Below, piece by piece: positions 1 through 11,505 of a stretch of 64,000 nucleotides of DNA. The stretch lies in assembly GCF_001638985.1 (NCBI RefSeq), contig NW_017265139.1, positions 620,001-684,000 of the forward strand. The letters run 5' to 3'. The stretch is from Phycomyces blakesleeanus NRRL 1555(-) (taxonomy: Eukaryota > Mucoromycota > Mucoromycetes > Mucorales > Phycomycetaceae). Each line of letters begins with the position of its first letter. Position 1 is the first letter of the stretch. The notes beneath the pieces were generated by a model, which saw only the letters and a list, made by a program, of their open reading frames with translations, ran no database searches and had not been told where the DNA came from. The position numbers and the translations under genes are program-made.

Positions 1-1124
1 TTAAGATAATTATATCATACTGCCGGGTAAACTGTGTCAGATCGATGTGGAGCTAATTTAGTAGGAAGTCCTAAAGCTCTAATATAAAAGAGAAAAGAAT
101 AGCTAAGAGCTAAAGAAGTACGATTTATGACTTGATGTCATAATTGTAACACCGACACTAGTTAAGCAGTAAATACACTCTAATAACCAAATATAGTAAA
201 GGAAGAAAGCCTTAAGAAACTAAGACGTAATGACAAGAGCAGATTGTGTTTTCTTATAAAAAGGGACACTTTTTATTTATGAATAAAGACAACTGATATA
301 CAGTCTCAAAGTATTTCTATACGTCTCTATTATCAAATATTTTATTTTTCTATTGTTTCGTACCTGAAATACCACAAGGGCACCAGATAATTATATAGTT
401 TTACATTAGTTTATATGTTTTTTTTTATTTCCATGTTTCTTATATCTTAGCATAAGGTTTTCTTCTAACATGCTTGTCCATTTATATCATTAAGTATTTT
501 GACAATCTCCAGTTATAAGATTATTTGTTTCTTTTGAAATGCTTTGTAGTCTCTCTGAAAAGCAAGAAGTATATCTTGCATAACTTGAAGCAAATGATTT
601 ACATAATCACCTGCATTATTAATAATAATGAAAAATCCAACATCAGGGTTTGTTATGAAAAAAAAGAAGAATGAAAAAAAAATTTCAAGTTGTCATTAGC
701 ATCATATATTTTGTACAAATGTATTGACTACTCTTTGATATGAAATATTAATATAGTAATTTTACAATGATGACATAAAGTTTCCTATTCTAAATTTTTA
801 GCATGTCTTTGAATTGTCTTAACAGATTTTATTCAAGTAACAAAAGTTTAGATATTTTATTCTCTTTCTACTTCTGAGTTTTAATAGTACTCAATTGCAA
901 TCTATATTTCCCATAAATGTAATATCTGTAGTTAAAATAAATGTCTCTTTCTACTGAGATCTAATTTTAGGTAGTTAATTTACTTTTTATCAACCATTTC
1001 AAAAAACATAGATTTTCTTGTTTCAACTTGCATTTTTGATAATTTCTTGATTATTATAGATTATAAATGAAGTTACAAATTGAAAAAACCGCCCCTATTT
1101 GTTGTAGTGTAAATAGCAGTAGTA
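1..1124. other. AT-rich non-coding DNA
   Basis: I see no open frame with protein-like composition, no RNA gene and no clear repeat in this stretch. It is AT-rich with scattered homopolymer runs, like the spacer DNA elsewhere in the window. Confidence 0.6.
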
Positions 1125-2063
1125 CAGTCAAAGCTTGATTTAGTAATACTTTTGGGAGAAGCCAAATTGTGTGAATATGCTGGTTAGCCTTTTTGTTACA
1201 CTAGTGTAGATTCAATTGGGACTAATCAGATGTTCAATGAGAGTGTGATTATAAGGGTTTTTAAGATAGAAACAATTATATAGAATTTGAGAATCAAGAT
1301 GTAAGATGGTCTTTTTTTCATGCTATTTGCCTTTGCTTTTATATTGTTTCTATCCTATTTTTTACATCATTGTTTTATCATTTTCTAAGGTTTGCTAAGT
1401 CTCTTAGTTCTGTACTAATGTCTTTAGTTCTACACTAATTGTCTTTAGTTTTTTTGCTATGATTTTATTCTTTTCTAATTTCAAAATCTGTTGCAACAAC
1501 AATTGTATTACTATTACTAAGTCAAAATGGATGCTTTTGTACTCTGCATATGTTTCTTAATAATATTGCGGATTTGCTCTATGTGATGTCATTCACCAGT
1601 ATACAAGAGAATTGTTGAGGGAATTGGATTAAGAGAATTGAGCTATATCATATACAATTCCAATTGTTATTCAGCATCTGTTTTTTAATTATTTACTGAA
1701 ATACCCTGCCTATTTTTATATTTTTGTTAATGATTTGTTTTATTTTGGCTATAGAGAATAAGCTTTATAAAGTATAGTCGTTTAGTATATTCTTTTTTAT
1801 AACTAGAGTTCTTATTTAAGAATTTTTGTTAATTCCCTTGACAATTATATAGTATATTTGACCATGTAATTATTGAGGGAATTGACAAATATATCTATTC
1901 GGAATCGAATAAATTACTATGAAAAGTAATTTTTCTTTCAATTACCTTGATGAAATTCCCTTGTATGCTAGTAAATGACATAACTGCAAATAAAAGTACT
2001 GAAAAAAAATTACTAAATCACAATTATTACTAAATCAAATATTATTAAATCGAGCTTTGCCTA
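1125..2063. mobile_element. Non-autonomous TA-flanked DNA element carrying a nested MITE
   Basis: The left end reads cagtcaaagcttgatttagt and the right end, reverse-complemented, reads taggcaaagctcgatttaat, so the ends are imperfect inverted repeats of about 25 bases. TA flanks both sides (1123-1124 and 2064-2065), the target duplication expected for Tc1/mariner/pogo elements. There is no coding capacity. A separate inverted-repeat element (1587-1980) sits inside it and must be younger. The same left-end sequence also occurs inside both Tigger copies (near 6659 and 50715), so the end call is moderate. Confidence 0.45.
1587..1980. mobile_element. MITE family 1, copy A
   Basis: The termini are inverted repeats: tgtcattcaccagtatacaa at the left and its near-complement tgtcatttactagcatacaa when the right end is reversed. 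Internal sequence matches the copy at 14457-14756, including the stretch with ataccctgcc/agtagggtat and the angaattccctygtaygctrgt end. The copy is more diverged than copy B. It has no ORF. It is inserted in the element at 1125-2063. The family resembles PIF/Harbinger MITEs because copy B has a TTA target duplication. Confidence 0.6.
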
Positions 2064-2235
2064 TAGTGTAGTATAAAAATCTTGTCAAATTCTGATATAA
2101 AATCTTTTCTCAATAAACAAACTTTATGTAAGTTCTTATCAATCTTTATTCTTTATCTTCAAATCTACAAATCTTTTTAACAACTTCTATAAAAATCTTT
2201 AATTATTATAAAAATTACTCTTTGTAAAAAACATT

Positions 2236-3080
2236 CTTATTTAAAAACAAAATTTGTAAAAAAAACTGTCTTTAAAAAAAACAGAAACCACTCTTTACAA
2301 AAACAAAACTGATCTTTACAAATGAAACAACACTTTGCAAGACAAAACCGCCCTTGCAGAAAAAAACCGCCATTGCAGAAAAAAACCGCCCTTGCAGAAA
2401 AAAACCGCCCTTGCAGAAAAAAACCGCCCTTTGTAAAAAAAAACCGCCTTTTACAAAAAAAAATTGTCATTTTAAAAAAAACTGCCCTTTTGCAAAAAAA
2501 AACCTCCCTTTAAAAAAACAAAAACCCCCCTTTGCAAAAACAAAATCGCCCTTTACAAAAACAAAACTAACATTTACAACCAAAACCGCCCTTCACAAGA
2601 CAAAACCGCCCTTGCAGAAAAAAACCGCCCTTTGAGAAAAAGTCGCCCTTTGTAAAAAAAAACCGCCTTTTACAAAAAAAAATTGTCATTTTAGAAAAAA
2701 ACTGCCCTTTTGCAAAAAAACCTCCCTTTAAAAAAATGGAAACCCCCCTTTTGCAAAATCAAAATCGCCCTTTACAAAAACAAAACTGACCTCTACAAAC
2801 AAAACCGCCCTTCACAAGACAAAACCGCCCTTGCAGAAAAAAACCTCCCTTTGAGAAAAAGTCGCCCTTTGTAAAAAAAAACCGCCTTTTACAAAAAAAA
2901 ATGTCATTTTAGAAAAAAACTGCCCTTTTGCAAAAAAAACCTCCCTTTAAAAAAACAAAACTGACATTTACAAACAAAACGGCCCTTGCAGAAAAAAACC
3001 ACCCTTTGAAAAAAGTCGCCCTTTGTAAAAAAAAACCGCCTTTTACAAAAAAAAACGTCCCTTTAAAAAAACACAATCAC
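2236..3080. repeat. Low-G tandem repeat array (about 20-23 base unit)
   Basis: The array is built of variants of the unit aaaaaccgcccttgcagaaa, alternating A-runs with ccgccctt or tgccctt. A higher-order period is visible: the block starting caaaaccgcccttcacaaga recurs at about 2580 and 2801, roughly 220 bases apart, followed each time by the same order of variants. G is almost absent on the + strand, giving extreme strand asymmetry. All frames stay open and would encode Lys/Pro-rich or Phe-rich low-complexity peptides; I do not call these genes. Confidence 0.85.
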
Positions 3081-3982
3081 CTCTTTATAAAAACAGAAAC
3101 TATTAGAGATCTTGGTATGACAATAAGAGACATTTAGATGCCATTACCAAATATAGATTTATATCAAATATTTTTTGTCAGAATATAATGTCTCAAACAT
3201 AGCACTGTAGGAAATGGCAGCATTTAAACCCCGAACCTGCAACAAAGTTGTCAATCTGCAACTTTCTTCTAAGCCAATAACATGCCAGACATTAATCTGT
3301 AAGCCTTACTTTTGGGCAGATACTATTTATGAGATTTCAGATTATGTCTGAAGTATTTTGGATTGATTATAATAAACTTGAGATTGAAGAGATATGAGAT
3401 GATATGGAGACAATGAATAAAGTGAGACTTTTGTATGGTGGTTTATTGAGAAATTGTTGTATCTGTTGAAAGATGCTGTTTCTAGCTTGATGTTTTCTAT
3501 CTCTTTTATATCTTTTTCACTTAGAAAAATTTATCTTTTATTCCTTGATATTCGTTCCTGTTGTTACTGTCTTTTGAGAAAATATTTTCATGTTATATTG
3601 TCCGCAATGGTTTAAGGAAGTGTATTGGCTCTTGGATAACAACTACTTGTTGTTGGTGTTGTTTCAGATTACTACTTTGACTTGAGTCACGGATTTCTAA
3701 GTCAGTTAGTTTATATCCCAGATTCTGCAAATACAACAATGTCAAATATGATTTATGAAATTTCAGATTATTTTTGTATCTAATCCAATCAAATAATCTA
3801 AATATGACAAGTCTATACCTTCTTTAGCTATCCGTATTCTTCTAATAATTAGTTCAACAAATACATAGTTTTATATTGAAATTTTATGATTTCTTTATTT
3901 TTATTTTATTTCTTGATTCATAACACCAATAAATAAACACTATGAATGAAATTGGTGTGGCAATACTACTAATTTGCATGAA

Positions 3983-4345
3983 ATTTGGTGGCTGACCACA
4001 CTGTGCTAAAGCAGGGGAAATTGATGGTAAATGAGTTATGCTTGCCACTAATCATAGTGGTATTGCTACATTGCCTTTGTGTGTGGTTCTGCCACTAATT
4101 TTTAGAAATTTTGGTGGCTGACCACACTACGCTTAATTGAAAAAATTAGTGGTAAATGAGCTATGCTTGCCACTAATCATAGTGGTATTGCCACTAATTT
4201 ACTGAATAGTAAAGCAGTACGTTTGATTGGCTTAGTTTCAAACAGATTGGTAGTAAAAGTATGGTAGTAAATCCGTATATAGAGAAATTGGTAGTAAATT
4301 CATATATGGAAAAATTGGTAGTAAATTTGGTGGATTTTATTTTTA
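3983..4345. repeat. Two-copy 120-base repeat followed by 36-base tandem units
   Basis: The block tttggtggctgaccacact followed by ttatgcttgccactaatcat and agtggtattgc occurs at about 3981-4075 and again at about 4107-4195. The segment ccactaatcatagtgg within it is a perfect hairpin. From about 4245 three units of the type ttggtagtaaattcatatat follow. The Tigger element begins directly after the block at 4352. No protein is encoded. It could be a degraded MITE, but I found no clean terminal repeat pair. Confidence 0.6.
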
Positions 4346-4351
4346 TTCATA

Positions 4352-7213
4352 CAGTAGTCCCTCGATAATTTCAAGGCCTAGGGAAGGCCAGATGCCTTGA
4401 AATTATCGAAGAGTGAAATTAACAAGTTCGGAGCATATATTTTCCGCCAACTATGGGCGGAGTTTACATTATTTTTTAATAGAAAAAAATATATCAAGTA
4501 ATAATTCGATATGCTTCAATCCTCTGTTTAAGTTCATTCTAGTTAAATATAACCCCTGGCTGCATTACTGTTTTCTACTCTCTCTGTCTTGTAACCAATT
4601 ATTGTTTCAAATTCTTATTCAATCAAATAATAACAGCTTCTCAGTATGCTTTTAGCTTATTATATAATGCTTATCTAATATCATTTTCAATTTTTTTGAT
4701 ACTTTAATGAAATCTATCAAATCCAGAACTAAACAATAAATATGACCAAAAAAAACGTTTCGCTTAATATTGCAAATCATCTTGAGATTTGCGATATGAA
4801 AAAGAAAAAGCTGTCTATGAGTAACCCTCAATTGGCTGACTGGGCAAAGGAAACCATTGGCCTTCAGAAAGCTCCTGATGCTTCTACAATCTCGAAGATT
4901 TTGAAGAGAGGAGACCAGGGCTTGATAATGCAAGCCAACGTAAAGAACAGAAAGCATGTTAGAAAGGGAAAATGGCCTGTATGTAATATATCTCAACATT
5001 ATACATTTTTGCTCTATATAAAAAATAAAATTAATCTTATTATATTGTCACATAACTATAGCAAATCGAAGAAGCAGTGATTCTTTGGATCAACATTGCT
5101 GCAAATAATCAGATTCCCATCACTTGGGAATTGATTAAGACTAAAGCTACTATTTTTGCTGAAAGAATAGGCGTTAAAGATTTTAATGCTTCTCAAGGCT
5201 GGATGGAGAAGTTTGGAAAGCGTCATTGTATCAAGATGAATCGAATTCATGGTGAGGCTGGTTCAACAGACATAGAGTCGCTTCAGATTGGCAAGGCTGC
5301 TATCAAAGAGAAGATAGAGACTTATAGTGCTTGTGATATCTATAACTTTGATGAAACAGTACTTTTCTATGCTGCCCCACCAAGAACAACGATTTCCCAC
5401 CAGAAATTTTCTGGTTGGAAGGAAAATAAGAAGCGGCTTACAGTAGGCCTTTTGTGCAATGCCGATGGAACAGACAAGTGGTCTGACATATTGATGATTG
5501 GTCATGCAAGAAGACCAAACTGTTTTAACAAAAACAACAAAAAACAAGAGGCAGTAGATCATGGATTTTCTATGTATCATTACAACAGTAATGCCTGGAT
5601 GACACGATCAATCTTCCATGTTTTCCTCCATCGCTTTGATCGTTCAATGAAAGCGCAAAACCACAAAGTGCTTTTGATCCTTGATAATTTCTCTGGCCAT
5701 ATAGTAGATTATGCGCCTACAAATGTTGAGCTTCTTTTTCTGCCTCCAAACACCACGTCCCACCTTCAGCCATTGGATGGTGGTATCATTTGGGCTTTTA
5801 AGGCTTATTTCAAGCGTAAACAGTATGCCAAGGCATATCAGTATATTGGCATGATTCAAAATGACCAACAAAATAAGATTGGGGCCATTGATAAAATCTT
5901 TGAAATTGATCAATTGTGGGCCATGAAATGGATAAGAGAGGCTTGGGAATCTGTCTCAGCAAAGACTATTGAGAACTGCTGGAATGCAACAATCTTTCAC
6001 TTCATTGAAGACAAAGATAGTGAAGGTATTAGTAAAATAATTTATTGGTTATAATAGTACTATAATCTTTCAATTCCACTTTCTTAATATTCTAATTATA
6101 ATTTATAGATGTAAACCAGGCTATGATTCAGCAAAGTCTGGCTGAAAAGGTTCTGGTCGAGGGCTTGGAAGAAACCCTAGACAAGATTGCCGGATCAGGT
6201 CTTCTGTCTCTTGAAGATTGTCCGACCAGCGAATCAGATCCACTCTATGAGAGACAATGCACTCATAGAGTAATCAATGAGAATGAGATCGCTGACATTG
6301 TCATGAAAGAGTATGACGCAGACAACAATGCAGTCAACAACAACAGCAATGAAGAAATTGCTGAAGTGGAATCAGCAGTTCCTTTCAAGAGAACTTATTC
6401 TGCTTCGGAAAAGTTTGAGTGTGTTTGCACGCTTTTGGATATCTTGGAAGACGAGGATATTGACAGAGACTTCGTCAGTAAGGTTGAAGGCCTTAGAAAC
6501 AAGTTCCAGAAAACCGCGAACTCAAAGCAAACTAAAGTAACCAGCTTCTTTAAGTCTTTTTCAAATTTATTCTTTTTCAAATAAAATAAAAACAATTTTC
6601 TATAAGAAATATATTTTTCTTCATTTAAAAATAGAAAAAAAAATTAGCAACCAAGTACAGTCAAAGCTTGATTTCGTAATATGTTTGTAAATAGTAACAA
6701 TTGCAAATAACAATAAATAGTAATGACAGATAGAAATAATAAAATCTATAATAAAAACTTTTATAACAAAACAAATTAGAATTATATTTATATTTTTCAA
6801 GTGAATAATCTTTACTAAACAATTAATAAATGAAACTTAATCAAAATATAGCACATATAGTTTTATTTTATTTCTAAAAAAAAAATGAAAAAAAAAAATT
6901 TTAAAAAAAGTAAGCTAGATGACAACTTGATAACCCAGTGTTTGGCATGAAAACTTAACGCACTTGACATTGATGTCAATTACAAAATCGTGAAAAGCTA
7001 GAATTAAAAAAATTTAAACCAAGCTGTAACTATATTGCTCTCGTCTGATTGGCTAATTTTTTTTCTTTAAGGATTCAAGGCCAAAAAATTTCGTGAAAGT
7101 GAAATTAACGAGAATCGTGAAAGTTAAGCCCTATTTTTCGAGTTGGGTCTTCAGAGTCTTGAAATTATCGAAGCGTGAAATTAAAGGGGCGTGAAATTAT
7201 CGAGGGACCACTG
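4352..7213 (+). mobile_element. Tigger/pogo-type DNA transposon, complete copy 1
   Basis: Left end cagtagtccctcgataattt; the reversed right end is cagtggtccctcgataattt. TA dinucleotides flank both ends (4350-4351, 7214-7215), the Tc1/mariner superfamily signature. The 2862-base element contains one three-exon transposase gene (4742-6584) and about 600 bases of AT-rich 3' sequence. A second, decayed and doubly interrupted copy of the same family lies in the opposite orientation at 49365-54380. Intact ends plus an unbroken transposase mean this copy is either recent or conserved. Confidence 0.9.
4742..6584 (+). CDS. Tigger/pogo-like transposase (CENP-B DNA-binding plus DDE)
   Basis: Three exons, 4742-4978, 5062-6025 and 6109-6584, join in phase to 558 residues. 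Exon 1 and the start of exon 2 carry the two CENP-B-type helix-turn-helix regions (ISKILKRGDQGL; GWMEKFGKRHCIKMNRIHGE). Exon 2 holds the DDE nuclease with the three expected acidic blocks: YNFDETVLFY, LLILDNFSGH and SHLQPLDGGIIWAFKAYF. Exon 3 is an acidic tail. In this family the transposase binds the terminal repeats, excises the element and inserts it at TA. Introns start GTATGT and GTATTA and end TATAG. No stop or frameshift interrupts the chain, unlike the copy at 50.8-54 kb. Activity cannot be judged from sequence. Confidence 0.88.
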
Positions 7214-7215
7214 TA

Positions 7216-7839
7216 GCAGGTTCATATGTAAATATAATGTTACATCTGTAAGAGATTAGAGATACATAGTCTTCTATAAAGGTAAAGGGTCCAATCAAAA
7301 GAAATGCCCCTAAAGTAGCCCCAATAATGACCCTTTTTCTTGTCGTATTGTATGTTTTCAAGAAAATAGATAAAGACTCTACTAGCTTTTAAGAGAGTCG
7401 GTTGTCATAAAATAAATTGAATAGAAAAGATACTGTATTCTTCCTCAGTAATTTTTCTCTTTTTCCTCACATCTACACTTCGTTTTCCTTTCTTCTTCAA
7501 TTGCATACTCCAAGAAGAGATGACCGGCAACCAAGAAGCATGCAGTCTTAGCCTCCAGCAATAAAGAAAGAAAAAACATGGCGTTGTGATATGATTGCTC
7601 ATGATCATTGTATATAATATAAGTAAATAAAAACTCGTACTTTAAAGAAGTATATTTTGTGTATTGCATTGTATTTCTCTTGTAGTTTTTGGGTGTATTA
7701 AAATAGTAAAGGAATATAATGTAAGAAATATGAAGGACTAATAATGATAATATAACAATAACAATAATAACAATGACAATGAAAGCAATAGTATCAACTT
7801 TTCTATCTATATCTCTAAATCTACCATATCTCCAATTTT
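7216..7839. other. AT-rich spacer between transposon and CDK5RAP1
   Basis: No gene is seen. The stretch contains the presumed 3' untranslated region of the minus-strand gene ending at 7840, with AATAA-type signals on that strand, and A-rich microsatellite near 7740-7790. Confidence 0.5.
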
Positions 7840-10391
7840 TTATGCAGTTGAAAATTGCTGGATTGAACTAGGCGACAAAAACTTGCCTGTAAAGCTGCCA
7901 CTTGTGGCTGATGTAATCTCGACTGCAACATAATCACCTTTTGAAAACGGAGCCAAACTCGGGCTTTCCAGAATAAACACCTTATGACCACCGTCAGTTC
8001 GACCACTCAATCGGGTTTCGATTCCACGTTTCGTTTTTAATCTTTCGGTGTCAATTAGTACCAATTGTTTGGTTCCAATCAATTTCTGGTTCTTTACACC
8101 TGCGACCCTGTGAAATGTTGTGACGATTTCGTTTAAACGCTGGGCTTTGACTGGTTCAGGAACATCATCCACATAACGTCTGTGTGCGTGTGTCTTTTCT
8201 CGCATACTAATAAAATGAAACACACATATGTGTATATGCATATGTATGTGTGTATGTATGTGTATAAGAAAGGAAGAAAGGAAAAAAAATAAGAAAGAAA
8301 AGAAAAGAGGCATTGATCGTATATACAATACTTCTTCTTATTCTTATTCTCCTTCTGATTGCTGTTGCTGTTGGTGCTGTTATTACTGTTTTACGGAATT
8401 ACCTGTAGGCAAACATGAATGCTGTATCATACTTTACTTGTTCCATCAGAGTTACTGTGTCACGGTGCTCTTCGTCCGTTTCTCCGCAGAAACCAGTAAT
8501 GAAATCACTACTAATCCAGACATTTGGAATAATGCGTCTCATCTCATCTACAAGGTCAAGATATGCCTCACGTTTGTATCCTCGGCGCATTCTCTCAAGG
8601 ACAGTGTTGCTTCCTGATTGGATCGGCATGTGAATGGATTTACACAGATTTGGTCTAGAGGCAATCAGATGCAAGAGATCCGTAGGGAAATCTTTGGGAT
8701 GGGGAGAAGTGAATCGCACACGCATCTATTTTGTTTGATAGTAAAAATAAAATATCAAATTATATATATGTGTATGTTTTTTCCGGTCTTACCTCTGGGT
8801 TTACAAGACTGATCTTATCCAGCAGTTCGGTAAATCGACGCCCACCATCCTTGCGCTTGTAGATTGTTTTGAAGCCTGGGTTGCTTAGCTCTGTTCCCAA
8901 AGGAGCCTCTGACATGTAGTATGTAGACTCAGATGTGTCCCGATAAGCTTTTTTTTTAAAAAAAATTATTAAATTGTAGATAAATTAAAGGGTATCCATT
9001 CTACTCACAATTTACATTTTGACCAAGTACAGTAACTAAAGATAATGAAGTTGGTTAATTAATTGCTCACATAAATATAACAATATAACAATAGAACTGT
9101 CAATATCACAGCTTGTAAGTATATAGTTTTGTCCATTACCTTCTTTAACACCCTGATCACTCAAATAACGTACTTCATCAATAATGGAGTCAATTGGTCG
9201 ACTACGTTCGTTTCCTGCATAAAAGTAATAATATTACATGGTTTTAAATTTAACATAGCTATGGAATATTTTTTTGTAAAGTCTTTCTTTTCATTTTTCA
9301 AAAAAGGAGTCTGATGTTAATAACAATAAGCTTACCTCTGGTGAAAGGAACAATGCAAAAACTACACATATTGTTGCATCCTCTCATGATTGATACCCAC
9401 CCAGATACATTGTCTTTGTCGAGTCTCATCGGCATCACATCTGCATAAGTCTCATCGGCTGAGAGCATAACGTTGGCAACACCATTGTGGTATTCATTTT
9501 CGGCAAGTGAAATAAGATGAGGAATTGATCGATATCCATCAGGCCCACACACAATATCCACCAATTTGTCTTGTTCCAACATTTTTGTCTTTAGTCTCTC
9601 TGCCATACACTATACATTTTACCAAGCAGACATTATTATTATTTTGAAAGGAAAAAGTAAAATAGTCAACTTACACCAAGGACACCAACCAGTGGCGGTT
9701 TGTCTACATTGATCTTTGTTCGGTAATGGCGCAAATATTTGAGTCTCTCCCATATTCTGGTTTCTGCATTTTCACGAATAGCACACTAGATTGAATCCAA
9801 ATATTTAGCACAGGTGGTCTCTTTCTTTGTAGCTTATCTAATCTAGCATGATCTTTCGATTGGCTTACGGTAACAAGAAATACAACTTCAGCTTCACTCA
9901 TTTCGGTTGTTCGTTCATAGCCAGCATTTGTCATAATAGCATTCAAAATCTCAGTGTCGTTTACATTCATCTATCCAATAAAAAAAATTATTAGAATTAC
10001 TATTATATTTATTAGCTCGATTATAATTTACCTGACATCCATACACTTCAATGTAGAATTTACGACCGCGGCCCCAGTCAAGGCCATTTACATTGAGGTA
10101 AGGAATATTGTCTGGGCGTACAAGGGCAGGGTCAATGGGAGTTTTTGGTCCTTTAGCCAAGAATTCTTCAAATGATGGTGATCTACTGTCAAACACAAGT
10201 CTCTTCTTGGGATTGCTTTTTGTAGGCTTGGTTTCTTGTTCTGGAGAATGCAAGATCTCGACTGGATCTTGTGTAGTATGACAGGCACTCGAGTAAGACA
10301 AGCGATTGAGGGGTTGGAATGCCTTTAGAGTTTGACCAGTCTTGGTAATTGACAATGGCCTTTTTGAAATGGCAAACCGAATGGTATGCAT
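7840..10391 (-). CDS. CDK5RAP1: tRNA methylthiotransferase, CDK5RAP1/MiaB type
   Basis: Nine exons (10391-10032, 9970-9869, 9785-9675, 9609-9336, 9214-9140, 9035-9009, 8947-8793, 8725-8403, 8206-7840) give 597 residues, close to the length of animal CDK5RAP1. Members are radical-SAM enzymes that add a methylthio group to i6A37 of tRNAs. Order: a basic, Ser/Thr-rich, acid-poor N-terminus that looks like a mitochondrial targeting peptide; the UPF0004 domain with cluster cysteines in EVYGCQMN (about 119), LVTCAIREN (155) and LGCMAERL (192); the radical-SAM motif [10 protein letters not shown] (C269, C273, C276); conserved VLGQNVNSYRD and [14 protein letters not shown]; a C-terminal TRAM domain. 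The sixth exon is only 27 bases. All splice phases close. It is transcribed away from the FAR1-OTU gene. Confidence 0.95.
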
Positions 10392-11392
10392 TGGAGTATA
10401 TTGACAAAAAAAAATAAGAGTGGGGGGGTTGGTTGGTTGGTTGGTTGAAAATTTGTGCCCTTTGGGTAAATCTTGACAGCCCTGAAAAATAATAATATTA
10501 TGTTACTATATATAATAATTATTAGACAGGTAAGAAGAGCTTTGACTGCTTCTGTGACTTTGGTTAAAGAGGTACCATTTATTCCACTCAATTTTTAAGT
10601 AGAGGGATAAAATGAGATAAAATGTAACAAGCATTTGATAGGAAAGACAAAAAAAATATAACATACTTTTATTTTATTTTTACTTTTTTTTGCATGGTGT
10701 CAAATGTCTTTAACTTGATCTTGATTTTAGTTACTCAATAACTATTATTTTATAGTTTATTTATTTTTCGTATAATTAAGTATAAATTCATTAGTATATG
10801 TGATTTGGCTTGTGAATATTCGTATATTATAGGAGGGTATTCAGAATTCAACATTGAATACATTTTTCATATTCAAAAAATACTTTTATATATAAAAGAC
10901 AAAGAAGACTTTCTTAAAAAAAAAATACAATTTATAACATAATTTTTCCTTGCCTTTGTAGTTTTTGCGTTTGAAATACTGGATTATTACCTCTTCGTTT
11001 CGATCTCTCGGTATCTCTTTCCTTCTTTCCTTTCATTTTCTATATACAGATATAGATATAAGCTTCCATTGAGATGATCAATATTAGCAGAAATAATGAG
11101 ATACATGAAATCTGTGACATCATGAATTTTATATTAAATTTTTTGTTGCTTGATAATACAATAGCTTACATAAGACCAAGTTCTTGTTCCTGAACCTCAT
11201 TCTACCTACGTCTTGTTTTGTTTTGTTTTTTCTCTGCTTTATATATATATATATAAACACTATAGTATTAAAAATTATCAAAATCATCCTAACTTTTAAA
11301 AAAAAAGAAAGGAGAGAAATCAATACACGCACGCATACGTATACAGACACGAACGCGAGCGCGAACACGAATACGAACACACGCTGCATACT

Positions 11393-11427
<35 letters not shown>

Positions 11428-11505
11428 AAGAACTCTCGCATACTACACCTTCACTCCTCCACATACTACACACAATTATAATTTATTTCATTTGTATCAT
11501 TATAA
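10392..11505. other. Divergent intergenic region
   Basis: This is the shared upstream region of the minus-strand CDK5RAP1 gene and the plus-strand FAR1-OTU gene. It holds a (ggtt)n run near 10430-10450, A/T runs, a (ta)n tract at 11221-11256, a ca/cg-rich stretch at 11320-11385 and a long (at)n tract at about 11396-11423. I see no coding sequence. Confidence 0.5.

Noticed and set aside
2236..3080. Possible CRISPR-like array
   Set aside because: Units vary continuously, there are no unique spacers of constant length, and this is a eukaryotic locus.
2237..3137. Overlapping Lys/Pro-rich and Phe-rich open frames
   Set aside because: They arise because the tandem array has few stop codons in any frame; composition follows the repeat unit and no start or splice context supports a gene.
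8228..8617. Plus-strand 129-residue frame over CDK5RAP1
   Set aside because: It covers an intron and exon of the minus-strand gene in shadow frame and has low-complexity Lys and Cys runs.
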